A stretch of DNA of 64,000 nt from an uncultured Oscillospiraceae bacterium (lineage in GTDB: Bacteria; Bacillota; Clostridia; Oscillospirales; Oscillospiraceae). The position numbers were made by a program, and so were the translations under genes. Below the pieces are notes generated by a model. It had not been told where the DNA came from, searched no databases, and saw nothing but the letters and a program-made list of their open reading frames with translations. The DNA is taken from positions 1-64,000 of the forward strand of contig CAJOIU010000009.1 of NCBI GenBank assembly GCA_905234855.1, given 5' to 3'. Shown here piece after piece: positions 51,919-60,734 of this stretch. The stretch's first letter is position 1; every line of letters begins with the position of its first letter.

Positions 51919-53622
51919 TCACACCGACGGTGCGCCGGAGGGCTCGCCGGAGGCGGCGGGAGAGACGGTGACGGCCTCCCATGTGCCGCCCGCGGTCACA
52001 TCGACCGGCGCGCCGCCTGCGTACACCGCGCCGTTTATGACGCCGCCGGGCTCCACGGTGAGAACGTCCATGTCGCTCTCTCCGGTGACGTTCCAAACGG
52101 AGCCCGCGCCCACGGTGAGGGAGGTGACGCTCTCCGTGCCGGTGTTATAGGCCGCCTCGTCGAGCAGCCAATAGCACTTCGCGTCCGCTGCGCAGTCGGC
52201 CGACCATGCGGCGTCCCATTCGTCCTTGTCCCAAGTGCGGTACGCACCCGACCAGACGGTGTCCTCCAGCGTGACGGCGCAGCTCCGCTGGTAATCGTAG
52301 GCGCAGACGTCGCCTGCAATCTCGCAGTCCGTGAGGGTCAGAACGGTGCCCTTGCCGGTCATGTCGTGGGTATTCAGGGCGTAAACTCCCATGCTGTCGG
52401 AATTTACCGCGGTCATGAGCAGCACGCCGGAATAACTCTCCGCAGTGCAGCGGGTGAGGCGGATGTTCGCCACATGGGATTTCACGAGGAAATCCGCGCC
52501 GCTGACGAAGTCCACATATTCGCCGAGTGCGGGGCCGTAGTCTTCATACCAGTCCACGAGATCGGCCTGCGCGTGCAGCTCGGGGCTCGTGATGAAATCG
52601 GTGTCATACGCCTCGACGATGCCGATCTGATTGCGGGTCGCGCCCTTCGATTCCTCCGGCGCGTGGAGCTGGAAGCAGTTGCGCCCGCCAATCACCGCGC
52701 TGCGCCGGTCGGTCAGTTCGATATCGTCGGTCGTAAGCCCCGCCTCGGTCAGGCCTTGGAACATCGCCTCGTCGGCGTCGGAACCGGCATACAGCCGCAC
52801 TGCGCCGTTATTGGAGATGATCGCGCCGATCTCTGCGCCCCGCAGGGTGCAGCCGTAGAACCAGTTGGAGCAGCTCGTATCGGCGTAGGTGCCGTAGCCG
52901 CCGTGCAGCGCCGAGGCGTCGGAGTTGTAGGCATAGAATTTCACGGAGCCCATGTCCGTGCTCATGGCCGCCCAGCCCTCGGTGGTGACAGCGGATCCGT
53001 AATAATACGTCCGGCCGGTGCCGAGGGACATGCTGGCACGGGCATAGCCGGAGATGGTGAGCGCCTCATTGGAGGGCGGATCGAAAACATCGGCGGTGTA
53101 GCCCTTGGGGTCGCCCGCAAAGCCGGTCTGGGTGATCTCAGAATCGACGATGACCATCGTGCCGGTCTGGGAGCATTCCACGGGGTAGTTGTCATACATG
53201 ATGCCGCCCTTGCCCGCGGTGGTGAGACGGCTCGAGCGGATCACAAGCAGGCCGTCCGTCACATGGGCGAGGACGCCGCCCTTGGCGTTGGGGACTTCGC
53301 TGACGGATTTCGAGAGGTCGCAGCCGTCGATGATATACTTCCCGCCGTCTTGGACAGCAACCACGTTCATGTAGTAATCGTCGGTAGTGAGGACAGCGCC
53401 GAACATGCCGTCCTCCCGGATCTCGCCGGAGGCCAGCGCGTAATCGTAGCCCTCCGGGTCGATGACCGTGCCGCTTGACGTGACCTCCACCAGAGCCTCG
53501 ATGGGTGCTGACGCGCTCGCGTCCCCCGAAGCGCCGCCGGACGCCTCGCCGGAGGCGTAAGCCGCGCAGGACAACGCCAGCGCCAGCGCCATGACGCAGG
53601 ACAGGATCTTGGATGCTTTCAT
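51919..53622 (-). CDS. Secreted beta-helix-like protein
   Basis: 567 residues from ATG 53622 after AAGGAG. A signal peptide ends near residue 22 (AAYASG), then a low-complexity GEASGGASGDASASAP. The body has many short strands with polar turns (DGCDLSKSVSE, ALHGGYGTYADTSCSNWFYG, LTLTDCEIAGDVCAYDY, LTVEPGGVINGAVYAGG), which looks like a right-handed beta-helix of the pectin-lyase kind. No catalytic motif is evident. It ends SGEPSGAPSV and has no anchor motif. It shares the A(Y/W)ASGEASG junction with the esterase at 17404-18336. It may be an adhesin or polysaccharide-active protein. Confidence 0.7.
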   Translation of the reverse strand: MKASKILSCVMALALALSCAAYASGEASGGASGDASASAPIEALVEVTSSGTVIDPEGYDYALASGEIREDGMFGAVLTTDDYYMNVVAVQDGGKYIIDGCDLSKSVSEVPNAKGGVLAHVTDGLLVIRSSRLTTAGKGGIMYDNYPVECSQTGTMVIVDSEITQTGFAGDPKGYTADVFDPPSNEALTISGYARASMSLGTGRTYYYGSAVTTEGWAAMSTDMGSVKFYAYNSDASALHGGYGTYADTSCSNWFYGCTLRGAEIGAIISNNGAVRLYAGSDADEAMFQGLTEAGLTTDDIELTDRRSAVIGGRNCFQLHAPEESKGATRNQIGIVEAYDTDFITSPELHAQADLVDWYEDYGPALGEYVDFVSGADFLVKSHVANIRLTRCTAESYSGVLLMTAVNSDSMGVYALNTHDMTGKGTVLTLTDCEIAGDVCAYDYQRSCAVTLEDTVWSGAYRTWDKDEWDAAWSADCAADAKCYWLLDEAAYNTGTESVTSLTVGAGSVWNVTGESDMDVLTVEPGGVINGAVYAGGAPVDVTAGGTWEAVTVSPAASGEPSGAPSV

Positions 53623-53740
53623 AAACGTCACTCCTTCTCTTTTTTGATAGCTCGATTGTACACGGTTTCGCGGCGGGAATCAACCGCGATGCAGAGAAAG
53701 ACACCGGCCTTCTTATCGGAAGCCGGTGTCATGATGTTGA

Positions 53741-55906
53741 TTATTCGCCTTCGCCGCCCTCGTCCTCGGGCGGAGACGTGGGATCGTCCTCAGGAGGGGG
53801 CGTGGGATCGTCCTCTGGCGGAGGCGTGGGATCGTCCTCTGGCGGAGGCGTGGGATCGTCCTCAGGAGGGGGCGTCGGATCATCCTCGGGGGTGGGCGTG
53901 GGATCGTCCTCGGGGGTGGACGTGGGATCGTTTTCGGGCGTGGGTGTTGGCTGCTGTGTCGGCTCGGGCGTAGCGGTGACTGTGGGGGTCGCGGTGGGCT
54001 CGATCGGCCGCAGCGTCGGTGTAGGCGCCGCAGTGGGCTGGGTCGTGGGACGCGGCGTAGCGGTGACCCGCGCCGTTGCCGCCGGGGTGGCGGTAGACCG
54101 TGGGGTCGTCGTCACGCGAGCCGTGGCGGTGGGACGCGGCGTAGCCGTTGTCCGAGGCGTGGCGGAGGGTCGGGGCGTCGCCGATGCCTCCGGGGATACG
54201 CTGGGTTCCGGGGACTCGGTGGGCTCGGGAACATCCAGCACCTCCTCGTCGCTCTCTTCCGCAACGCCGGAATAGACCTGTCCGGGGAAGATATACAGCA
54301 TATAGGTGCGGTTCACCGGCTGCATATATAGGTTCGCGTTGGGCTGATGGATGCCGCTGTAGAAGCCGAGGCGGTACGCCCATTCCAGCTCCACATCGCA
54401 GATGAACTCCTCCTCGTCGATCACCAGCATGACCCAAGCATGGAGCTGATTAAGGGTTCCGACGCCGCCGCAGACGGGATAGGCCTGATAGCCCAGCCGC
54501 CGCGCCACATAGAGGAAGGCGGACGCCCAATAGAAGCAGGAGCCCATTTTTTCGGTATACATGACCCGGGCGCAATAGAGCGACCAGTCGGTGGAGCCGC
54601 GCACCCATGCGAGCGTTACGGGGCGATAGTAGAAGCCCCCGTCCCGTACGGCGAGATACCCTGCATAGAGCTTTTCGTCCTGCGTCATCTCGTCGTCGTC
54701 AAGGATATCCCGCAGCAGCTCCTCCACGCATTCGTCCACCACGGGATCGCCGGAGGTATAGCGGCCGTCCTCCCCGAAATAGAGGTAGCCGTCGTTTGCG
54801 TCGGTGAGGAAGGGGCCGTCGTCCTTTGTCACGTCGAACAGCGAGCCGTCGAACTCTATCAGCCCTTCCGAAAAGCGTCGGATGAACCAGCCGTTGTCCT
54901 CAATGTAATAAAGCTTGCCATCAATGGTCTGGAAGCCGGGCTCGTAGTGATCCAGCGCAAGAGAGCGGTTCACATGGCAGAGCTGCCCGTTCAGGAACTG
55001 CACGCCGGGAGCAACGTCCGCGTCATACCCGTTCATGCAGGCGAGAAGATCATTTGTATAGGCAGTGTCGATGATGTCGTAATACGCCCAGCTGCCGGGG
55101 ATCACGTCCACGAAGGGCATGTCATAGGCGCAGGCGAGGTCGATGGTATCGACATCATAGCGGGCGCCCCGGAAGCGGACGGCAATCACGGCGGCCTCCG
55201 CGCGGGACAGGGGCGCTTCAGGGCGGAACGTTCCGTCGGGGTAGCCCCGGAACCAGCCCACGTCCGCTGCGAAGCGGATGGCGGCCGAAGCCCAATGCTC
55301 CGGGGAAACGTCGGTAAAGCCGTTTCCTTCGTTTGGCTCAGGCTCTCCGGCGAGACGGTAGAGGATCTGGGCAAATTCCGCGCGGGACAGGGGCGCTTCG
55401 GGGCGGAACGTCCCGTCGGAATAACCGCGCATGATCCCGATGGCCGTGGCGGCTTGGATCGCCTTGTAATTACCGTCCTTGGCGGAGACGTCGGAAAAGG
55501 CCGCGCCGGAAAGCCCTTTTGCGGCGTCCTCGGCGGCCAACGCGCCTACGAGAGCCGCGGCTTCGCCCCGGGTCAGCGCCTCCTCCGGCCGGAAAAGTCG
55601 GCCGTCGGTGGCCAGTAGCTCCGTTTTATCCTCCCGCAGGGCGGGCGCCCATGCGAAAAACCGCAGCCGCTCCGTTACGGGTTCGCCTAAAGGATCGACG
55701 AAATTTCCGTCGGAATCCTGCCAGAGGAACACGCCGTCCGGCACACGCTCCAAAAAGCCGCCGTCTTCGACGCGCACATCCATAAGGAGCTTATCTCCGT
55801 CGAAGAAGGTGACCCGATAGGTCGTGATTTCCGGGGTCCCGCAGGCCGCCAGCACACAGCAGGCGATACAGATGAGCAGGAGCATGACCGGCAGGCAGCG
55901 CTTCAT
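53741..55906 (-). CDS. Lipoprotein with SLH and transglutaminase-like domains and Pro/Thr tail
   Basis: 721 residues from ATG 55906; the longer frame is a shadow. Lipobox cysteine at 22 (CVLAAC). A short beta domain (TTYRVTFFDGDKLLMDVRVE) precedes three SLH repeats between about 85 and 275 (AAFSDVSAKDGNYKAIQAAT, GYSDGTFRPEAPLSRAEFAQ, GYPDGTFRPEAPLSRAEAAV). The transglutaminase-like domain at about 395-520 has the cysteine in KMGSCFYWASAFL, the histidine in LHAWVMLVIDE and the aspartate in FICDVELEW. The last 170 residues are TPRPTATP and PPEDDPTP repeats. SLH repeats would attach it to the wall polymer, so with the lipid anchor it could bridge membrane and wall. Confidence 0.86.
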   Translation of the reverse strand: MKRCLPVMLLLICIACCVLAACGTPEITTYRVTFFDGDKLLMDVRVEDGGFLERVPDGVFLWQDSDGNFVDPLGEPVTERLRFFAWAPALREDKTELLATDGRLFRPEEALTRGEAAALVGALAAEDAAKGLSGAAFSDVSAKDGNYKAIQAATAIGIMRGYSDGTFRPEAPLSRAEFAQILYRLAGEPEPNEGNGFTDVSPEHWASAAIRFAADVGWFRGYPDGTFRPEAPLSRAEAAVIAVRFRGARYDVDTIDLACAYDMPFVDVIPGSWAYYDIIDTAYTNDLLACMNGYDADVAPGVQFLNGQLCHVNRSLALDHYEPGFQTIDGKLYYIEDNGWFIRRFSEGLIEFDGSLFDVTKDDGPFLTDANDGYLYFGEDGRYTSGDPVVDECVEELLRDILDDDEMTQDEKLYAGYLAVRDGGFYYRPVTLAWVRGSTDWSLYCARVMYTEKMGSCFYWASAFLYVARRLGYQAYPVCGGVGTLNQLHAWVMLVIDEEEFICDVELEWAYRLGFYSGIHQPNANLYMQPVNRTYMLYIFPGQVYSGVAEESDEEVLDVPEPTESPEPSVSPEASATPRPSATPRTTATPRPTATARVTTTPRSTATPAATARVTATPRPTTQPTAAPTPTLRPIEPTATPTVTATPEPTQQPTPTPENDPTSTPEDDPTPTPEDDPTPPPEDDPTPPPEDDPTPPPEDDPTPPPEDDPTSPPEDEGGEGE
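53778..53945. repeat. Seven tandem 24-bp repeats encoding PPEDDPTP
   Basis: Units begin GTGGGATCGTCCTC at 53778, 53802, 53826, 53850, 53874, 53898 and 53922. The first four are almost identical and the last three are diverged. They sit at the 3' end of the SLH lipoprotein gene and keep the reading frame. Confidence 0.95.
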
Positions 55907-56097
55907 GGATCTGGTCTCCCTCTGATGCAAGTTAGTGATACGTTTCCATAGCATAACACATAGTATACCACGCCTCCGGGGAAAATACCAGCATTTACGC
56001 CGCGATTCTAATAGAAATATAAAGAATCGGCCGCAAGTGCGGACAGTAAACCGCCCGGGAGGGGTGCTCCCGGGCGGCGGATCATTTGACGGAACCG

Positions 56098-57111
56098 TTA
56101 CGGCTTGGGTTCCTGCGTCTCCTCCTCCGGCGGAGCCTCCGCCCGGGGGCGGGAATACTGGAGCGAGGCGGATGGAACCGCGGCTTTCTTTTTCTCCCGG
56201 CGCTCCGGGTGCTTTTTGCGGTGCCGCTTCACCAGCAGAACGATCACCACCGCGATGGCGGCGATAAACAGCAGCCACAGCCAGCTATAGGCGAGCCAGA
56301 TGGCGATATCCTGCATCCCCTCCACGAAGCTCTGCCAGCCGTCGGCAAAGGCCTCGGAGAAGCGGCTGCCGAAGGTGAGGGCAGGCTCCGGCTCATAGAC
56401 GCGCACCTCTTGGAGATACACGGTCACGGTGGCATAATCCACAAGGGAATCGTAATGCCGCAGCTTACCGGAGAGGCGGTCGATGGACTCCTCGGTCTCG
56501 GAGATGGCTTCCTCGATGGTGATGATATCCTCCATGTCCTCCGCCTGCGTTAGCAGCTCCTGCAAGCGCGCGAGCTTGGTGCGCTGGGTATCGAGGCGGC
56601 CGGAGGTGTCGTAGTAGCTCTCGCTCACGTCCTCGGCGTATTCCTGCCGGCTCAGCACATGACAAAGCTCCCCGGCGCGGTTGAGGAACGTCCGATACTG
56701 CGCCACGGGGACGCGGACGGTGTAGTTCGCGTAGCGGCTGGAGCTGCGGTCGTTGATGCTGCTGGATTCGTAGTAGCCGCCGCATTCCTCGGTGAGGGAA
56801 GCGATGGCCTGAACAGCCTCGTCAAATTCGAGGGTCTCCATATCGAGTGTGGCGGTATGGATGATCTTGGCGGGGGTGGCGGGAGAGGACGCCACCTCGG
56901 AAGGGGCGGGCTCGGGCATTTCGTATTCGTCCCAGTAATAGTCGCCGTCGTAATAGGCTTCCTCGGCCAAGGCCTCCATCGGCGCCGTCATGGCGGTGGC
57001 TTGGTTCCGATAGCTGCCTCCGTCCGAGCTCTTAGAGGAAGAGCCGCAGCCGCACAGCAGGGCGGTCAGCAGGAATACGGCCAATGCAAGGGCAAGGATT
57101 CTCTTTTTCAT
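56098..57111 (-). CDS. DUF4349 lipoprotein
   Basis: 337 residues from ATG 57111, after GGAGGCAAC; the ORF can extend 7 codons further but lacks a better site. Lipobox LLCGC (Cys20 or Cys22). The domain spans about 80-265: IHTATLDMETLEFDEAVQAI, YTVRVPVAQYRTFLNRAGEL, a long coiled coil (TQRTKLARLQELLTQAEDME) and VDYATVTVYLQEV. A membrane helix near 280-300 and a basic tail follow. The family is membrane-associated with unknown function. Confidence 0.88.
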   Translation of the reverse strand: MKKRILALALAVFLLTALLCGCGSSSKSSDGGSYRNQATAMTAPMEALAEEAYYDGDYYWDEYEMPEPAPSEVASSPATPAKIIHTATLDMETLEFDEAVQAIASLTEECGGYYESSSINDRSSSRYANYTVRVPVAQYRTFLNRAGELCHVLSRQEYAEDVSESYYDTSGRLDTQRTKLARLQELLTQAEDMEDIITIEEAISETEESIDRLSGKLRHYDSLVDYATVTVYLQEVRVYEPEPALTFGSRFSEAFADGWQSFVEGMQDIAIWLAYSWLWLLFIAAIAVVIVLLVKRHRKKHPERREKKKAAVPSASLQYSRPRAEAPPEEETQEPKP

Positions 57112-57185
57112 GGCGGTTGCCTCCGTTTTCATTTTGTTCTCGCTCTGTTAGACGCGCATCGGCGGAAAAAGTTCCCTCGTATCGG

Positions 57186-57218
57186 AAAAAGGCAGGGATG
57201 GAGCATACCATCCCTGCC
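57186..57218 (-). terminator. Terminator of hpf
   Basis: GGCAGGGATGG and CCATCCCTGCC form an 11-bp stem. On the minus strand TTTTT follows. 15 nt past the hpf stop. Confidence 0.88.
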
Positions 57219-57232
57219 TGCCTATATGAAGA

Positions 57233-57775
57233 TCAGTCATCCGTATCGGACGCGGAGATCAGGCCGTAGCCGCCGTTTTTCCGTTTATAAACGATGGCGA
57301 ATACGCCGTCCTCCGCCTCGTTGCGGAAGGCGAAAAATTCATGTCCCAGCAGATCGAGCTGCAGAATGGCCTCCTCCGGCATCATGGGCTTGATGGAGAA
57401 GCGCTTCTCGCGGACGATCTTATATTCCTCCGGCTCCTCGTCCTCCTCCGGCGGAAGCTCGGCAGTGCGCTCGAAGGCGCCCTCGCGCAGCCGCTTTTCC
57501 AGACGGGTCTTGTTTTTCCGTACCTGACGCTCAATAGCGGCCACGGCGGAGTCAATGGAGGCAAACATGTCACTTGTGACCTCGCTGACGCGATAGATCA
57601 TGCCGTTGTTGCGGATGGTCACCTCGCAGGTGCAGCGGCCGCGGGCGGCGCTGAAGGTGACGGAAGCGTCGCTCTCCGTGCGGAAGAGACGATCGATCTT
57701 GCCGATCTTCTTCTCCGCATAGGCGCGCAGCTCGTCGTATACCTCGTATTTCTTGCCAGTAAAAGTAAAAGTCAT
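57233..57775 (-). CDS. hpf: Ribosome hibernation promoting factor, long form
   Basis: 180 residues with AAGGAGG. The N-terminal S30AE/RaiA domain (residues 1-100: KKYEVYDELRAYAEKKIGKI, SIDSAVAAIERQVRKNKTRL) binds the ribosome. The C-terminal domain (about 125-180: REKRFSIKPMMPEEAILQLD, ending VYKRKNGGYGLI) dimerises 70S into 100S particles. This is the single long HPF usual in Firmicutes, which preserves idle ribosomes in stationary phase. Confidence 0.94.
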   Translation of the reverse strand: MTFTFTGKKYEVYDELRAYAEKKIGKIDRLFRTESDASVTFSAARGRCTCEVTIRNNGMIYRVSEVTSDMFASIDSAVAAIERQVRKNKTRLEKRLREGAFERTAELPPEEDEEPEEYKIVREKRFSIKPMMPEEAILQLDLLGHEFFAFRNEAEDGVFAIVYKRKNGGYGLISASDTDD

Positions 57776-57978
57776 AGTCTCTTACCTCCTTCGTGAAAAT
57801 TATATCATATAACGTCCCATACGGCAAGCGCTATTTTCAGAAATATCCAGATCGTTCCCAAAAAGCTTCGGAGACAATTCATCGAACAGGCGGTTGACTT
57901 TGGGGAGGTTTTAGTATAAATTGTATATTATTGTATTATGGCGTTTTATACGATCCGATATTGAGATTGAGGTATGGC

Positions 57979-58686
57979 ATGGCGCTGATCACCTGTGACA
58001 ACCTATCGCTCGGTTACGACGGCGAGACCGTAGCCAGCGGCGTGAGCTTCCGCGTGGAGGACGGGGACTATCTCTGCATCGTCGGAGAAAACGGCTCCGG
58101 CAAGACCACGCTCATGAAAACGCTGCTGGGTCTGCTGACACCTGTGAGCGGGCAGCTCATCTTCGGCGACGGCCTGCGCCAGAACGAGATCGGCTATCTG
58201 CCGCAGCAGACGGTGGTGCAGCGGGATTTCCCCGCCTCGGTGGGGGAGGTCGTCCTTTCCGGGTGCCAAGGGCGGTGCGGTCTGCGGCCGTTTTATAACC
58301 GGGCGGAAAAGCGCCTCGCGGCGGAAAGCATGGAGCGCATGGGTATCGCCGGTCTTTCGGAGCGGTGCTATCGGGAGCTTTCCGGCGGGCAGCAGCAGCG
58401 GGTGCTGCTGGCAAGGGCGCTGTGCGCGGCGCGGCGGGTGCTGCTTTTGGACGAGCCGGTGACCGGCCTCGATCCCAAGGTCACGGCGGAGCTGTATGCC
58501 ATCATCAGCAAGCTCAACCGGGACGGCATCACCATCCTCATGATATCCCATGACGTGGAGGCGGCGGTGCGGTATGCCAGCCATGTGCTGCATATGGACA
58601 AGACGGTGTTCTTCGGCACGCGGGCGGAATATGTGAAAAGCGGCGCGGGCTTCGGCTATCCCGGCGGGGAAGGCGGTGCGCTGTGA
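57979..58686 (+). CDS. Metal ABC transporter ATP-binding protein (ZnuC/MntB type)
   Basis: 235 residues from ATG 57979. Walker A GENGSGKTTLMK near 40, Q-loop LPQQTVVQRDFPASVGEVVL, signature LSGGQQQRVLLARAL near 140, Walker B VLLLDEPVTGLD. The sequence groups with zinc/manganese importers. It overlaps the permease start by 4 nt. No metal-binding lipoprotein gene is present in this window, so the solute-binding subunit must be elsewhere. No clear Zur or MntR box is seen. Confidence 0.9.
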   Translation: MALITCDNLSLGYDGETVASGVSFRVEDGDYLCIVGENGSGKTTLMKTLLGLLTPVSGQLIFGDGLRQNEIGYLPQQTVVQRDFPASVGEVVLSGCQGRCGLRPFYNRAEKRLAAESMERMGIAGLSERCYRELSGGQQQRVLLARALCAARRVLLLDEPVTGLDPKVTAELYAIISKLNRDGITILMISHDVEAAVRYASHVLHMDKTVFFGTRAEYVKSGAGFGYPGGEGGAL

Positions 58687-59528
58687 GTATTTTCGAGACG
58701 CTGGCCTTGTATTATTCCTACCCCTTCGTGCGGTATGCCATGATTGTGGGCGTGCTGATCGCCCTTTGCTCGTCGCTTCTCGGCGTGACGCTCGTGCTGA
58801 AGCGGTTTTCCTTCATCGGGGACGGCCTTTCCCATGTGGCCTTCGGTGCGGTGGCAGTCGCGAGTGTGATGAATCTCTCGAACGATATGCTCATCGTCCT
58901 GCCGGTGACGGTGCTTTTTGCCGTGCTGCTCCTGCGGGGCGGGCAGAACGCCAAGATCAAGGGCGACGCCGCCATTGCCATGATCTCCGTGGGAGCGCTG
59001 GCCTTCGGCTATCTGCTCATGAATCTGTTTTCCACCTCCTCGAACCTGTCGGGGGATGTGTGCAGCACCCTCTTCGGCTCCACCTCCATCCTCACCCTGA
59101 CGAAAAAAGAGGTATGGCTGTGCGGTGTGCTGTCACTCATCGTCGTGGCGGTGTTTGTATTCTTCTATAACAAGATCTTCGCCGTTACCTTCGACGAGAG
59201 CTTTGCCCGGGCGGTGGGAACGAACGCCGGGGCATACAATCTCCTTGTGGCGGTCATCATCGCGGTCATCATCGTGCTGGCCATGAATCTCGTGGGCTCG
59301 CTGCTCATCTCCGCGCTCGTCATTTTCCCGGCGCTTTCTGCCATGCGGGTATTTCGGAGCTTCCGGGCGGTGACCGTCTGCTCGGCGGTGTTTTCCGTGC
59401 TGTGCGCCGTGGCGGGCATCCTTGTCTCGATCCTTGCCGGAACGCCGGTGGGCTCCACCATCGTGGCGGCGGACATGATCGCCTTCGCCGGCTTTTCGCT
59501 GGCGGGAAGGCTGCGCGGCGGCGCGTAA
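58683..59528 (+). CDS. Metal ABC transporter permease (ZnuB type)
   Basis: 281 residues, 8 or 9 hydrophobic helices, family ABC-3. Typical stretches: LLGVTLVLKRFSFIGDGLSH near 38, VCSTLFGSTSILT near 125, MNLVGSLLISALVIFPALSA near 210. It forms the membrane channel for zinc or manganese uptake with the ATPase just upstream. It starts inside the last codons of that gene. Confidence 0.9.
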   Translation: MSIFETLALYYSYPFVRYAMIVGVLIALCSSLLGVTLVLKRFSFIGDGLSHVAFGAVAVASVMNLSNDMLIVLPVTVLFAVLLLRGGQNAKIKGDAAIAMISVGALAFGYLLMNLFSTSSNLSGDVCSTLFGSTSILTLTKKEVWLCGVLSLIVVAVFVFFYNKIFAVTFDESFARAVGTNAGAYNLLVAVIIAVIIVLAMNLVGSLLISALVIFPALSAMRVFRSFRAVTVCSAVFSVLCAVAGILVSILAGTPVGSTIVAADMIAFAGFSLAGRLRGGA

Positions 59529-59610
59529 CGGTTTTGGTTTACAATCCCGGCGGCAGGCGGTATAATATTTTATTACCAAACAGCAAATCCTAAGAAACGG
59601 AGGGAAGGCC

Positions 59611-60435
59611 GTGAACGAAACCTATGATATCCTGATCCTCGGCGGCGGTCCGGGCGGCATTTCCGCCGCGCTGACGGCGCATGCCCGCGGCCGGAAGGCG
59701 CTCATAGTCTCCAATGAGGCGGGGACGAGCGCCCTATGGAAGGCGCATCGGATCGACAACTATCCCGGGCTTGTGGGCATGAGCGGCGCTCAGATGCTCA
59801 CCGCCATGACCGGCGATCTGAAAAAGCTGGAGATCCCTGTGGTCACGGGGCGCGTCACCGGCGTGATGGCCATGGGCAAGAGCTTTATGGTGAGCGTCGG
59901 GCAGGACGTATATATGGCAAGCGCTCTCATCCTTGCCACCGGCTCGGCGCAGCCGAAGGCCTATCCCGGCGAGGCGGAGCTTCTCGGCCGCGGCGTCAGC
60001 TACTGCGCCACCTGCGACGGGATGCTTTATCGAGGCAAGAACGTGGCCGTTATCGGTCTTTCCGCCGACGCGGCGGAGGAGGCGGATTTCCTGCGCGGCA
60101 TTGGCTGCAAGGTGGAGTTTTTCGATAAAAACCGCGCCAAGCGCTATGAGATCCGGGGCGAGACAAGCGTCACCGCCCTCGCGGCGGACGGGGCGGAATA
60201 TCCCGTGGACGGCGTGTTTATCCTGCGGGACACCGTAGCCGCAGGCGTCCTGCTGCCCGGCATGACCATGGAGGACAACCATATCGCCGTTGACCGCTCG
60301 ATGCGGACAAGCGTCCCCGGCGTATTCGCCGCCGGCGACTGCACCGGCCGACCCTATCAGATCGCCAAAGCCGTTGGCGAAGGCAATATTGCGGCGCTCA
60401 GCGCCGACGCATATATAAAGGAGAATCAATCATGA
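59611..60435 (+). CDS. Thioredoxin-reductase-like flavoprotein with non-standard NADPH site
   Basis: 274 residues starting with GTG at 59611 after GGAGGG. FAD site ILGGGPGGISAALTAHARGR, redox pair Cys132/Cys135 in SYCATCDGMLY, and FAD-closing VFAAGDCTGRPYQIAKAVGE. The second nucleotide motif, normally GxGxxA, reads VAVIGLSADAAEE, and the usual HRRxxxR is FFDKNRAKRYE. The NADPH site is therefore degenerate, as in the ferredoxin-dependent clostridial enzymes (FFTR type). Its stop overlaps trxA by 4 nt, so thioredoxin is the natural substrate. The electron donor is inference. Confidence 0.85.
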   Translation: MNETYDILILGGGPGGISAALTAHARGRKALIVSNEAGTSALWKAHRIDNYPGLVGMSGAQMLTAMTGDLKKLEIPVVTGRVTGVMAMGKSFMVSVGQDVYMASALILATGSAQPKAYPGEAELLGRGVSYCATCDGMLYRGKNVAVIGLSADAAEEADFLRGIGCKVEFFDKNRAKRYEIRGETSVTALAADGAEYPVDGVFILRDTVAAGVLLPGMTMEDNHIAVDRSMRTSVPGVFAAGDCTGRPYQIAKAVGEGNIAALSADAYIKENQS

Positions 60436-60734
60436 GCGTACTGGAACTGACGAAGGAAAATTTCAGCCAGACCATCGCCTCCGGCGACACGCTGGTGGAT
60501 TTCTGGGCGACTTGGTGCGGACCCTGCAAAATGCAGAGCCCCATCGTGGACGCTTTTGCCGAGAAGCAGAGCGCCGTCAAGGTCGGCAAGGTCAATGTTG
60601 ACGAAAATATGGACATCGCCAAGGATTACGGCATCATGTCCATCCCCACGCTGATCGCCTTCCGCGACGGCGAGATTTTGAATAAGAAGATCGGCCTTTC
60701 TCCGATCGAGGAAATCGAGGCCATGTTCCAATGA
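60432..60734 (+). CDS. trxA: Thioredoxin
   Basis: 100 residues. Active site WATWCGPCK with Cys29 and Cys32, and the conserved cis-proline in SIPTLIAF near 75. No signal peptide, so cytosolic. It follows the reductase-like gene by overlap, and the valS start overlaps its stop by 4 nt, so the three are one transcript. Confidence 0.95.
   Translation: MSVLELTKENFSQTIASGDTLVDFWATWCGPCKMQSPIVDAFAEKQSAVKVGKVNVDENMDIAKDYGIMSIPTLIAFRDGEILNKKIGLSPIEEIEAMFQ

Noticed and set aside
53778-53945. CRISPR-like array
   Set aside because: The 24-bp units are contiguous with no spacers and keep the codon frame of a Pro/Asp-rich protein tail.
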